From: Nocardiopsis sinuspersici
Lineage (GTDB): Bacteria; Actinomycetota; Actinomycetes; Streptosporangiales; Streptosporangiaceae
DNA: 64,000 nt
Reading direction: 5' to 3'
Assembly (NCBI GenBank): GCA_008638415.1
Contig: VWVT01000001.1
Coordinates: 62,001 to 126,000, forward strand
The notes beneath the pieces are model-generated. The model was not told where the DNA came from, did no database searches, and worked only from the letters and a program-made list of their open reading frames with translations. Made by a program: the position numbers and the translations under genes. This document shows, in pieces, positions 8,521 to 17,113 of this stretch; position 1 is the stretch's first letter, and each line of letters begins with the position of its first letter.

Positions 8521-8889
8521 TCAGGCGGGGACGTGCGAGACGGCCTCGACGTTGTTGCCGTCGGGGTCGCGCACGAACGCGCCGTAGTAGTGCTCGTGGT
8601 ACTCGGGCCACACCTTCGGCTCGTGGAGCACCTCCGCGCCCGCCTCGACGGCCGCCGCGGAGAAGGCGTCCACCGCCGCCCGGTCGGGCGCGGTGAAGGC
8701 GATGTGGGACTCGCGGGCCTCACCCGGCGTGTTCGCGGGCCCGATCCAGAAATCGGGGGCGGACGTGCCGTAGCCGATGTTCTCGCCGAAGTCGAGGACG
8801 CGTCCGGCCCCCAACGGCGCGAGGACCTTGTCGTAGAAGGCGGCGCTCGCCGCGGGGTCGCTGACCTGGATACCGAGATGATCCAACAT
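8521..8889 (-). CDS. VOC-family (glyoxalase/dioxygenase superfamily) protein
   Basis: A 122-residue single-domain protein. It opens MLDHLGIQVSDPAASAAFYDKVL, which is the first beta-alpha-beta-beta-beta module of the vicinal oxygen chelate fold with its His near the start. The second half has SHIAFTAPDRAAVDAF and ends with the fold's closing strand FVRDPDGNNVEAV, including the usual Glu metal ligand. The ATG at 8889 is the only start that matches the family length of about 120-130 residues. Members include glyoxalases, bleomycin/fosfomycin-type resistance proteins and isomerases; which one cannot be decided here. Confidence 0.85.
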   Translation of the reverse strand: MLDHLGIQVSDPAASAAFYDKVLAPLGAGRVLDFGENIGYGTSAPDFWIGPANTPGEARESHIAFTAPDRAAVDAFSAAAVEAGAEVLHEPKVWPEYHEHYYGAFVRDPDGNNVEAVSHVPA

Positions 8890-9052
8890 GGGGCCGAGTG
8901 TGACACGCGACACCGACATTTCCCGGATAACGGCCCAGGAAGGTCCGCCGGATCCGGACGTCCCCACGAGGCCTCTTCCGCGAAACCGGCCGGCAACCGA
9001 GCGTGCATCCGAATACCGGTCTTCATGAAGACGAGGAGGCATGGTGTCGGTC

Positions 9053-9234
9053 ATGACTACCAGGCACCCGGAAGCACCCGAACGACGCCTGACCGTGGAC
9101 GGCCTGGAGCGCACACCGGACGACGGTCGGCGGTACGAGCTGTGGTCGACGGGCGGTTTGACGTGTCACCGGCTCCCAAGCCCGTGCACACGCGCGCTTC
9201 CCACCGCCTGGGTTTCCACCTCGGTACCGATCTC
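9053..9234 (+). pseudogene. Frameshifted, truncated Uma2-family endonuclease
   Basis: The frame from ATG 9053 encodes the N-terminal signature of Uma2/DUF820 restriction-like nucleases (LTVDGLERTPDDGRRYEL). It then loses homology at 9143. From 9145, in the frame two bases further on, the family continues exactly (VDGRFDVSPAPKPVHTRASHRL). Skipping the two bases TG at 9143-9144 restores an uninterrupted Uma2 N-terminus. Homology stops around 9234, about 60 of the usual 190 residues, and the catalytic PD-(D/E)XK half is absent. This is a decayed remnant next to the response-regulator gene. Confidence 0.75.
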
Positions 9235-9323
9235 CCCTTCCCCCTCAGGCTCATGCCCCACTGGCTCACCGCCAGCGACCCCTGGAGGAGGCACATCGGC
9301 GGCGAGCCTGAGTCGGAGGGCGC

Positions 9324-10010
9324 TCAGGCCACCCAGCGGTAGAGGTGCTCCGGGCGGCCCGCCGAGCCGTAGCGCATGCGCAGCTCGGCCCGCCCGTCCG
9401 CGCACAGGTGCTCCAGGTAGCGCCGCGCGGTCACCCGGGACACCCCGGCCCTCTCGGCGGCCTCCGAGGCCGACACCTCCCCCTCCGCCTCACGCAGCAC
9501 CCCCGCCACCAGGTCCGCGGTCGCCGGGGTCAGCCCCTTGGGCAGTGACCGGGCGGCGGGCGGGCGCAGCAGCCCGAACAGCCGGTCCACCTCCTGCTGG
9601 GTGGCCTCCCCGTCGGCGTCCATCCGGCGGCGCGCCACCGCGTACCGCTCCAACTGGTCGCGCAGAACGCTGAGCGGAAACGGTTTGAGCAGGTAGTGGA
9701 CGGCGCCGCCGTGCAGGGCCGACCGCACCTGGGCGATGTCGCGCACGGCGGTGATCATCAGGAAGTCCGTCCGCTGCGGCCCGGTGCTGGTCGCGGCGGC
9801 GCGCAGGGCGCGCATCACCGAGATCCCGGACGCGTCGGGCAGCACCAGGTCCAGCAGCACCAGGTCGGGCTGGTGGCCCCGGATCTGGGTGAGGGCCGAC
9901 GCGGCCGTGTGCGCGGTCCCCGCCACGGTGAACCCGGGCAGCGACTCCACCAGTTCCTGGTGGTTGCGGGCCACCCGCACGTCGTCGTCGACGACCAGCA
10001 CGCGGATCAC
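9324..10010 (-). CDS. CitB/DcuR-type response regulator
   Basis: A 228-residue cytoplasmic response regulator. The receiver domain spans residues 1-120, with the acidic pocket at D8-D10, the phospho-acceptor Asp54 in LVLLDLVLPDASG and the conserved Lys109 in HYLLKPF. A linker follows, then a C-terminal helix-turn-helix (SASEAAERAGVSRVTARRYLEHL) typical of regulators partnered with CitA/DcuS kinases. The GTG start overlaps the kinase stop by 4 bases. Together they probably control the divergent tctCBA transporter in response to a tri- or dicarboxylate. Confidence 0.92.
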   Translation of the reverse strand: MIRVLVVDDDVRVARNHQELVESLPGFTVAGTAHTAASALTQIRGHQPDLVLLDLVLPDASGISVMRALRAAATSTGPQRTDFLMITAVRDIAQVRSALHGGAVHYLLKPFPLSVLRDQLERYAVARRRMDADGEATQQEVDRLFGLLRPPAARSLPKGLTPATADLVAGVLREAEGEVSASEAAERAGVSRVTARRYLEHLCADGRAELRMRYGSAGRPEHLYRWVA

Positions 10011-11683
10011 GGGGCCGCCCCCTCCGCCGCCGCGGGCACCCGCAGGGGCAGGCAGGCGGTGAACACCGCGCCCTCGTCGGCGTCGGGCGCCTCCATCTCC
10101 ACGCTTCCCCCTCTGCCCTCGCACACCTGCTTGACCAGCGCCAGGCCCAGTCCGCGCGTCCCGCCGTCCCGGGACGCCTTGGTGGTGAACCCGAGCCGGA
10201 AGATCTCCCGCGCCACGTCGTCGGCCACCCCGTGCCCGGAGTCGGTCACCCGGATCTCCAGCAGGTCGTGCGGCAGGCCGCCGGTGTCCGCCGTGTGCAG
10301 CCGCACCATCAGCTCCACCCACCCGTGCTGGGCGCCGACCACCGCGTCGAGCGCGTTGTCGACCAGGTTGCCGAGGACGAGCAGTGCGTCGGAGCGTACC
10401 TGCCTGTCCAGGGCGGGGACGCTCGTCATCGGGGACAGCCGCAGGTCCACGCCCATCTCGGAGGCCTGCGCGGACTTGGCGATGGCCAGGGCGGCCAGCG
10501 CGGAGTCCGCGACGTGCTCGGAGATGTCCGTGCTGGTGCGGGTGTGCGTCGCCGACAGGTCGGCCAGGTAGGCGCGGGCCTCGTCGTAGGCGCCGAGTTC
10601 GAGCATCCCGGCGAGGGTGTGCACCCGGTTGGCGAACTCGTGGGTCTGGGCGCGCAGTCCGCGGGTGACCGTGCGCGCGCCGTCGAGCTCGCCGGTGAGG
10701 CGGTCCAGTTCGGTGCGGTCCCGGAAGGTGACGACCGCGCCGGCGTCCTCGCCCCGCACCCGGACCGGCATCCGGTTGGCGACCAGGACGCGGTGGCCCG
10801 CCAGCAGGATGCGGTCGTCGCCGGGGTCGTCGCCGGAGACGATGTCGCGGACGCGTTCGGACAGGCCGAGTCCGTCCAGGCGGTGGCCCTCGGAGCCCTC
10901 GGGCAGGCCGAGCATGTCCCGGACGGGCTGGTTGGCCAGGACGAGACGGCCCTCTCCGTCGACCGCGAGGACGCCCTCGCGGACCGCGTACAGCAGGGCC
11001 TCGCGGCTCTCCAGCAGCGCGGTGATGTCGGCGGGTTCGAGTCCGTGGGTCTTGGCGCGCACCTGGCGGGAGAGCACCCAGGCCCCTCCCACGCCCAGGA
11101 GCAGGACCACGGCCACCATGCCCAGTATCGCGGGGACGGCGGCGCGGGCCTCGGTGGTGGCGCTGGAGGTGAGGACGCCCAGGGAGACGTAGCCGATCAC
11201 CTCGCCCCGGTCGTCGCCGCCGTTGACCGACCCCCCTCCGGAGAACACGGGGACCTTGGCGCGCACGCTGCGTCCCTGCGTCCCCTCCTGCACGCCGGTC
11301 CACTCCCGGCCCCGCGCGGCCGGGCCGGGCGGGGTGGACACGGTGCGGCCGATGAGGTCGTCGTCGGGGTGGGAGTGGCGGATGCCCTCGGGGGAGGCGA
11401 TGACCACGAACTCGGCGCCGGTGGCGGCGGCGACGCCGTCGGCCAGCGGGTCGAGGACGGCCGCGGGGTCGGAGGACCGGAGGCCCTCGACGACGTCGGG
11501 CATCACCGCGACGGACCGGGCCGTGCTCAGGACCCGGTCGGCGTGGTGGCGGTCGACGACCCGGTCCAGGTGGACCACCCACAGGGTGCCCACGGCGGCC
11601 AGGGCCAGGGCCAGCAGGAGCACGTAACCGATGAACAGGGAACCGGTGAGCGAGAGGCGGCCGCGCACGGGGGGCGTGTTCAT
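10007..11683 (-). CDS. CitA/DcuS-type sensor histidine kinase
   Basis: A 558-residue membrane kinase. Transmembrane segment 1 is about residues 13-35 (LFIGYVLLLALALAAVGTLW). A periplasmic-type PDC/PAS sensor of about 140 residues follows (DRVVDRHHADRVLSTARSVA, then FVVIASPEGIRHSHPDDDLIGR). Segment 2 is near residue 185-205, then a cytoplasmic PAS domain, and the phospho-acceptor His348 in LRAQTHEFANRVHTL, the hallmark of the citrate/fumarate sensor family. The ATPase has DNALDAV (N box) and GLGLALV (G box). It is divergent from tctC, which supports carboxylate sensing. Confidence 0.93.
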   Translation of the reverse strand: MNTPPVRGRLSLTGSLFIGYVLLLALALAAVGTLWVVHLDRVVDRHHADRVLSTARSVAVMPDVVEGLRSSDPAAVLDPLADGVAAATGAEFVVIASPEGIRHSHPDDDLIGRTVSTPPGPAARGREWTGVQEGTQGRSVRAKVPVFSGGGSVNGGDDRGEVIGYVSLGVLTSSATTEARAAVPAILGMVAVVLLLGVGGAWVLSRQVRAKTHGLEPADITALLESREALLYAVREGVLAVDGEGRLVLANQPVRDMLGLPEGSEGHRLDGLGLSERVRDIVSGDDPGDDRILLAGHRVLVANRMPVRVRGEDAGAVVTFRDRTELDRLTGELDGARTVTRGLRAQTHEFANRVHTLAGMLELGAYDEARAYLADLSATHTRTSTDISEHVADSALAALAIAKSAQASEMGVDLRLSPMTSVPALDRQVRSDALLVLGNLVDNALDAVVGAQHGWVELMVRLHTADTGGLPHDLLEIRVTDSGHGVADDVAREIFRLGFTTKASRDGGTRGLGLALVKQVCEGRGGSVEMEAPDADEGAVFTACLPLRVPAAAEGAAP

Positions 11684-11769
11684 GGTGTCCTCCAGTCGCC
11701 GGGGTCGGGGAGCGGCGGGGAGATGCGGGGATCCGGCCGGGAGAACGCCCGGTCGGGCGACTTCACGAA

Positions 11770-11787
11770 CAATACGACCAATATGAC
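11770..11787. promoter_or_regulatory. Tandem 9-mer, possible operator for the tct promoter
   Basis: CAATACGAC at 11770-11778 is directly repeated as CAATATGAC at 11779-11787, in an unusually AT-rich patch of the 218-base divergent region between the sensor kinase (-) and tctC (+). A tandem site in this position is what a CitB-type response regulator would bind. Only the repeat is seen; binding is inferred. Confidence 0.4.
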
Positions 11788-11901
11788 TCCAGTGTTAACA
11801 AAGCTCTGACGTGGACGTGCCCGGGGTCACACTGTGGCCTGGATCTCCCCGGTGCCGAGGCTTCGGGGGGACGCACACGTTCACGGAGGAGGAGAGGACC
11901 G

Positions 11902-12894
11902 ATGCGCGATCGCGGCGTCCTGATCCGCCTGGCGGGAGGGCTCTGTGCCCTGCTGCTGGTGGGGACGGCACTGTTCGACGTGCGGCAGAGCGCTGCGTCC
12001 GGAACCGGCCAGCAGGAGAAGCTCCTGCTGATCGCGCCCGCGGCACCCGGCGGCGGCTGGGACGCGCTGGCCCGGGAGATGCAGAACGGACTGCGCGAGG
12101 AGGACCTGAGGTTCAACGTCGAGGTGCGCAACGCCGAGGGAGCGGGCGGCACCATCGGTCTGGCGCAGACCGTGAACCGCGCGGGCCAGGCGAACGTGCT
12201 GACGATGACCGGCATGGGCATGGTCGGCGCGGTGGAGACCACCGGTTCCCCGTACACGATGGCCGACGCCACCCCCGTCGCCCAGGTCGCGTCGGAGTAC
12301 CTGGCCGTGGTCGTACCCGCCGACTCGCCCTACCGGACGCTGGACGACCTGGCCGGGGACTGGCGCGAGAAGGTCGGGACGCTCCCGGTCTCGGGCGGCT
12401 CCATGGGCGGCGTGGACCAGATCTTCGCGGCGCGGGTGGCGCGGTCCATGGACATCGCTCCCGGCGAGATCAACTACCTGCCCTACTCGGGCGGCGGCGA
12501 GGTGCTGACCTCGCTGCTGTCGGGCACCTCCGACGTCGGCTTCGGGTCGTTGAGCGACTTCGGCGACCAGATCGGCGAGGACGCGCCGCTGCGCGCGCTG
12601 GCGGTCTCCTCCCCCGAGCGGCTGGAGGGCGTGGACATCCCCACCATCGTCGAGCAGGGCTACGGCGTGGAGATGTCGAACTGGCGCGGGGTCATCGCCC
12701 CTCCCGGGCTGACCGGGAAGGAGGTCGAGCGGCTGGAGGAGCTCGTGGCCACCCTGGTCGCCACCGACTCCTGGGCCGGCACCCTGGAGCGCTACCGGTG
12801 GACCGACACCCACCAGGGACGTGAGGAGTTCGTGGGGTTCCTCGACGAGGAGATCACCATGACCCGGGAGACCATCGAGGAGTTGGGACTGTGA
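11902..12894 (+). CDS. tctC: Tripartite tricarboxylate transporter, substrate-binding protein TctC
   Basis: A 330-residue extracytoplasmic binding protein with an N-terminal hydrophobic export segment (about residues 8-25). The first lobe starts LLLIAPAAPGGGWDALAREM, the family's carboxylate-contacting loop, followed by VEVRNAEGAGGTIGLA. Later LPVSGGSMGGVDQI and INYLPYSGGGEVLTSLLSG match Bug/TctC proteins. It captures a citrate-like anion for TctAB. The ATG follows GGAGGAGAGGACCG. The stop overlaps tctB by at least one base. Confidence 0.92.
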   Translation: MRDRGVLIRLAGGLCALLLVGTALFDVRQSAASGTGQQEKLLLIAPAAPGGGWDALAREMQNGLREEDLRFNVEVRNAEGAGGTIGLAQTVNRAGQANVLTMTGMGMVGAVETTGSPYTMADATPVAQVASEYLAVVVPADSPYRTLDDLAGDWREKVGTLPVSGGSMGGVDQIFAARVARSMDIAPGEINYLPYSGGGEVLTSLLSGTSDVGFGSLSDFGDQIGEDAPLRALAVSSPERLEGVDIPTIVEQGYGVEMSNWRGVIAPPGLTGKEVERLEELVATLVATDSWAGTLERYRWTDTHQGREEFVGFLDEEITMTRETIEELGL

Positions 12895-13484
12895 TGTCCA
12901 GGAGTGAGGGTCCGGTCTCCGTTCCCGAGGAGGCCCCGGAGGCGCGGGAGGACACGCGGGTACCGGACGGCCCCGGGACCACCGCTGCCGTCGATCCGGA
13001 GAGCGCGCCGTGGAGCGGTCCGGCCCGGTGGGTCGTACCCGCGCTGCTCGCGGTGGTCGGGGCGGTCGCCCTGTGGGGCGCGTTCACCGTCGAGGCGCCG
13101 CCCAACGCCACCAGGCCGGGGCCGGGAGCCTTCCCCGGTGCGGTCGGGGCCCTGCTGCTGGTGGTCGCCGCGTGCCTGGCGGTGGCCGGCCTGCGCGGTT
13201 CCCGGACCGGGGACGGCACCGCCGGGAACACCCTGTCCTGGTTCGGGGCCCGGCCGGTCCTGGTCGTCATGGCGGGCCTGGTGGTGCACGTCGCGCTGCT
13301 GGAGGTCCTGGGCTGGCTGCTCGCGGGGGCGCTGCTGTTCTGGGTGGTGGCCTACGCGTTCGGCGCGCGGGCCCACCTGCGTGACGCCGTGGTGGCGCTG
13401 TCGATGTCCGCCGCCGTACAGGTCGGTTTCTCGCTCGGTCTCGGGCTGAGCCTGCCCGGCGGCCTCCTGGAGTTGGTGCTCTGA
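12894..13484 (+). CDS. tctB: Tripartite tricarboxylate transporter, small membrane subunit TctB
   Basis: About 196 residues. A charged, Pro-rich cytoplasmic N-terminus of about 40 residues is followed by four hydrophobic segments (starting at WVVPALLAVVGAVALWGAF), the usual TctB topology. The family has no catalytic motifs. The ATG at 12894 overlaps the tctC stop (TGATG); an in-frame GTG one codon earlier is also possible. The stop overlaps the tctA start by one base. It stabilises or couples TctA and TctC in sodium- or proton-driven carboxylate uptake. Confidence 0.88.
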   Translation: MSRSEGPVSVPEEAPEAREDTRVPDGPGTTAAVDPESAPWSGPARWVVPALLAVVGAVALWGAFTVEAPPNATRPGPGAFPGAVGALLLVVAACLAVAGLRGSRTGDGTAGNTLSWFGARPVLVVMAGLVVHVALLEVLGWLLAGALLFWVVAYAFGARAHLRDAVVALSMSAAVQVGFSLGLGLSLPGGLLELVL

Positions 13485-15037
13485 TGGAAGCTCTGTCCCT
13501 GCTCATGGACGGGTTGGCCGCGGCGCTGACCCCGCAGAACCTCGTGTGGGCCTTCCTCGGGGTGCTGCTCGGCACCGCCGTGGGCGTGCTGCCCGGCATG
13601 GGCTCGGCGATGGCCGTGGCCCTGCTGCTCCCGGTGACGTTCCGCCTGGATCCGACGGCCGCGCTGATCCTGTTCGCGGGCGTGTACTACGGCGGGATGT
13701 TCGGCGGGGCGACCACGTCGATCCTGCTGAACACGCCGGGGCAGGCGTCGTCGATCGCCACCACCTACGAGGGCCACAAGATGGCTCTGGCGGGCCGTGC
13801 CGCGCAGGCGCTGGGCACAGCGGTCATCGGTTCGTTCGTGGCGAGCCTGATCGGCACGCTGGTCGTGGCGCTGTTCGCGCCGTTCATGGTGTCGGTCGCG
13901 CTGAACTTCGGCCCGGGCGAGTACTTCGCGCTCACGGTGTTCTCGTTCGTGGCGGTGGCCGCGGTCGTGTCCGGATCGGTGCTGCGCGGCCTGGCCTCGC
14001 TGCTCATCGGCCTGGCGGTCGGCCTGATCGGCATCGACTCGCAGAGCGGCACCCCCCGGTTCGACTTCGGGTCGGCGACCATGCTGGACGGGATCGACAT
14101 CGTCATCGTGACCGTCGGTCTGCTCGCCCTGGGCGAGGTGCTCTACGTCGCGGCGCGCGGCAGGTCCGCGCCCGACCTCGCGACGACCAGCGCCGGACGC
14201 CCGTGGCTGAGCCGGGGGGACTGGGCCCGGTCCTGGAGGCCGTGGCTGCGCGGCACCGCGCTGGGCAGCGTCTTCGGTCCGATCCCGGGCAGCGGCGCGG
14301 AGGTCCCGACCTTCCTGTCGCTGGGCCTGGAGCGCAGGCTGTCCGCGCGCCGGGAGAGGCGCCGGGGCGTGCGCGACGAGTTCGGCGAGGGCGCGATCGA
14401 GGGTGTGGCCGGCCCGGAGGCGGCGAACAACTCCAGCGCGGCGGGCACGATGGTGCCGCTGCTGGGGCTGGGCCTGCCGACCTCGGCGACGGCCGCGATC
14501 ATGCTGGCCGCGTTCCAGCAGTACGGGCTCCAGCCGGGCCCGGTGCTGTTCGAGCGCGACGCCGAACTGGTGTGGACGCTGCTGGCGAGCCTGCTGATCG
14601 GCAGCGTCATGCTGCTGGTCATCAACCTGCCGTTCGCGCCCCTGTGGGCGAAGCTGCTGCGGCTGCCCAAGCCGTACCTGTACGCGGGGATCACGCTGTT
14701 CTCGGTGCTGGCGGTGTACGCGATCAACACGTCGGTGGTGCATCTGGTGATGCTGCTGGCCGTGACGCTGCTGGGACTCATGATGCGCGCGTTCGGCGTC
14801 CCGGTGGCTCCGGCCCTGATCGGCGTGGTGCTAGGCCCGATCGCCGAGACCGAGTTCCGCCGCGCGCTGGCCGCCTCCTCGGGTGATCCGTCGATCCTGG
14901 TCGGCAGCGGTATCTCGATCGGCCTGTACGTACTGGTGCTGGTCGCCGCCGCGGTGCCGGTGGTCACCGCCCTGCGGCGCCGGCGGAAGGCGCGGGCCTC
15001 CGCTCCCGCCGAGCGGGAGACCTCCGACCTGGGCTGA
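13484..15037 (+). CDS. tctA: Tripartite tricarboxylate transporter, large permease TctA
   Basis: A 517-residue integral membrane protein with about 11-12 hydrophobic segments. It shows the TctA signatures: GVLPGMGSAMAVALLLPVT near residue 35, YYGGMFGGATTSILLNTPG near residue 70, and the second glycine-rich GPIPGSGAEVPTF with ANNSSAAGTMVPLLGLGLP in the middle. The two related glycine-rich loops form the substrate pathway. It ends the tctCBA operon, with a strong hairpin 24 bases after its stop. Confidence 0.93.
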   Translation: MEALSLLMDGLAAALTPQNLVWAFLGVLLGTAVGVLPGMGSAMAVALLLPVTFRLDPTAALILFAGVYYGGMFGGATTSILLNTPGQASSIATTYEGHKMALAGRAAQALGTAVIGSFVASLIGTLVVALFAPFMVSVALNFGPGEYFALTVFSFVAVAAVVSGSVLRGLASLLIGLAVGLIGIDSQSGTPRFDFGSATMLDGIDIVIVTVGLLALGEVLYVAARGRSAPDLATTSAGRPWLSRGDWARSWRPWLRGTALGSVFGPIPGSGAEVPTFLSLGLERRLSARRERRRGVRDEFGEGAIEGVAGPEAANNSSAAGTMVPLLGLGLPTSATAAIMLAAFQQYGLQPGPVLFERDAELVWTLLASLLIGSVMLLVINLPFAPLWAKLLRLPKPYLYAGITLFSVLAVYAINTSVVHLVMLLAVTLLGLMMRAFGVPVAPALIGVVLGPIAETEFRRALAASSGDPSILVGSGISIGLYVLVLVAAAVPVVTALRRRRKARASAPAERETSDLG

Positions 15038-15060
15038 CCCTCGTGGTCCGCCCCTTCCCC

Positions 15061-15091
15061 GCGGCCCCCGGCTCCGTCCGCCGGGGGCCGC
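15061..15091. terminator. Terminator hairpin after tctA
   Basis: GCGGCCCCCGGC at 15061-15072 pairs perfectly with 15080-15091 around a 7-base loop. There is no U-tract, as is usual for GC-rich actinomycete terminators. It separates tctCBA from the ABC exporter pair. Confidence 0.7.
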
Positions 15092-15241
15092 ACCCGTGTC
15101 CGGGGGCGGCTCCGGAGCGAACCAGCCGGGCCCCGGAGGGATCTTTCACCCGTACGGGGCCTCCGACCGGACGCCCCTTCGAGCCCGGGCCCTGGCCCAG
15201 CCGCGGGCGGAACCTGGCGAACGACACTGAACGGCGGTCGT

Positions 15242-17113
15242 ATGGGATTCCTGCGGAACTGGCCTCTCCTCCTGCGGGCACTGGGTCCCGCGGGTCCCGT
15301 CCTGGTCGCCTCCCTGGCCGCGGTCCGGTTCCTGGAGCGGCTCGTGCCCGCCGTGACCGCGCTGGCCCTGGCCGCGCTGGTCGGGGTGCTCGCCCCGCCC
15401 GCGACCCCGGGCACGTTCACGGCCGCGCTGCCACCGATCCTGGTCCTGGGGCTGGTCGTACTCGGCGGCCACGCCGGTGAGGCGGCGGCCGCGCCGCTGG
15501 AGTACCTGGCGCGGTCGCGGATCGACGGGGCGCACCGGGAGCGGATCGGCCGCGCGGTGTCCGGGAGCCGGGGGATCGCCGCGCTGGAGGACACCGCCAA
15601 CCAGGTGCTGCTGCGGCAGGTGCGCGCCGACCCCGAGCACGGTGTGGAGTCCACGCCCGGCAGCGGGGCGGTCGCCGCGCTGCGGTGGACGTGCGGACTG
15701 GCCGGGGCGGTGGTCACCTGCGCGATCCTGGCCCGGTTCGCGTGGTGGCTGGTCCCGGTGGTGCTGGTGCCCGCCGCGGCGCACCGGTACCTGCGCCACC
15801 GGTGGTCGCTCACCGGGGCGGACCGGTGGCGGACGGCGATCCGTGGAGAGCTGCACGCGGACGTGTGGCGCGGGGCGTCGGTCTCGCCGAGCGAGGGCAA
15901 GGACGTCCGGGTCTTCGGGATCGGGGACTGGATGGTGGACCGGATGCAGGGCCACCTGGTGGAGGCCAACAAGCCGCTGTGGTCGCACATCGACCGCACC
16001 CTGCGGCTCCAGTGGTCGCCGCTGCTACTGGTGTTGGCGGGCCTGGTGCCCGCCTACCTGCTGGTGACCCACGGGGCGGTGTCGGGGACGACCACGGTGA
16101 CGGTGCAGACCGCCGTGCTCGCCGCCGGGTGGTCGCTGTACCAGGCGCTGGGCGGTTCGGCCGACCTGTTCCACATGGCGGGTGCGGCGAGGGTCCTGTC
16201 GTCCACCGCCGAGCTGCGCGGACGGTTGGCCGAGGGCGGCCGAACGGCCACAGGCGGCGGGGGCGCCGCGGACGGTTCGGCGCCGCCGCGCGGGAGGGGC
16301 CCCTCCAGGGTGTCGGTGATCCGCTTCGAGGACGTCTCCTTCACCTACCCCGGCACGGACTCCCCCGTACTGGACGGGGTCGACCTGGAGATCCGCACCG
16401 ACGAGCTCCTGGCCGTGGTCGGCCTGAACGGCGCGGGCAAGTCCACGCTCATCAAGCTGCTGTGCGGGCTCTACCGGCCCACGAGCGGCCGTGTCACCGC
16501 GGACGGGGTGGATGTCGCCACCATGGCCGCCGGCCAGTGGCGGTCCCGTCTGGCGGTGGTCTTCCAGGACTTCAACCGGTACGAGCTCTCGGCCCGGGAG
16601 AACGTCCTGCTCGGGCGGGCCGGCCCGCCCGACCGGGAGGCGCTGGATGCGGCGGCCGAGGAGTCCGGGTTCGCCGGGGTGCTGGAGCGGCTGCCCCGGG
16701 GATGGGACACGCCGCTGTCCCGGGGCCGGGCCGGGGGCGTGGACCTGTCGGGCGGCCAGTGGCAGCAGCTCGTCCTGGCGAGGGCGCTCTACGCGGTGCT
16801 CGGCGGGGACGTTCCGGCGAGCCTGCTGGTCGCCGACGAGCCCACCGCCCATCTGGACGTGCGCACCGAGTTCGCCCTCTTCCGTCGACTGGAGGAGCGG
16901 CGACGGGAGACGGGGATCGTGCTCGTCTCGCACCGGCTGTCCACGGTCCGGCGGGCCGACCGGATCGTCCTGCTGGACGGCGGTCGCGTCACCGAGTCCG
17001 GTACGCACGAGGAACTGGTCGCGCTGGGCGGGCGGTACGCGCGGATGTTCGCCGTGCAGGCGGAGCGCTTCCGGACCGACCGGACCGCGCCCCGGGAAGG
17101 GGGTCCGGCATGA
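15242..17113 (+). CDS. ABC exporter half-transporter, subunit 1 (TMD-NBD)
   Basis: A 623-residue fused permease-ATPase. Hydrophobic segments fill about residues 15-310; a short Gly/Pro linker follows, then a nucleotide-binding domain from about 360. Walker A is GLNGAGKSTL at about 394, the Q-loop is VFQDFN, the signature is DLSGGQWQQ, Walker B is LLVADEPTAHLD, and the H-loop is SHRLSTV. The signature and Walker motifs are intact, so this half should hydrolyse ATP. The ATG follows the sparse site GAACGGCGGTCGT. Its stop overlaps the next gene (ATGA). The pair probably forms a heterodimeric exporter of a peptide, lipid or drug; there is no biosynthetic gene nearby to name it. Confidence 0.9.
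   Translation: MGFLRNWPLLLRALGPAGPVLVASLAAVRFLERLVPAVTALALAALVGVLAPPATPGTFTAALPPILVLGLVVLGGHAGEAAAAPLEYLARSRIDGAHRERIGRAVSGSRGIAALEDTANQVLLRQVRADPEHGVESTPGSGAVAALRWTCGLAGAVVTCAILARFAWWLVPVVLVPAAAHRYLRHRWSLTGADRWRTAIRGELHADVWRGASVSPSEGKDVRVFGIGDWMVDRMQGHLVEANKPLWSHIDRTLRLQWSPLLLVLAGLVPAYLLVTHGAVSGTTTVTVQTAVLAAGWSLYQALGGSADLFHMAGAARVLSSTAELRGRLAEGGRTATGGGGAADGSAPPRGRGPSRVSVIRFEDVSFTYPGTDSPVLDGVDLEIRTDELLAVVGLNGAGKSTLIKLLCGLYRPTSGRVTADGVDVATMAAGQWRSRLAVVFQDFNRYELSARENVLLGRAGPPDREALDAAAEESGFAGVLERLPRGWDTPLSRGRAGGVDLSGGQWQQLVLARALYAVLGGDVPASLLVADEPTAHLDVRTEFALFRRLEERRRETGIVLVSHRLSTVRRADRIVLLDGGRVTESGTHEELVALGGRYARMFAVQAERFRTDRTAPREGGPA

Noticed and set aside
9041..9673. Complete new protein from ATG 9041
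   Set aside because: Only the first 30 codons match a family (Uma2); the rest is antisense of the response-regulator gene.
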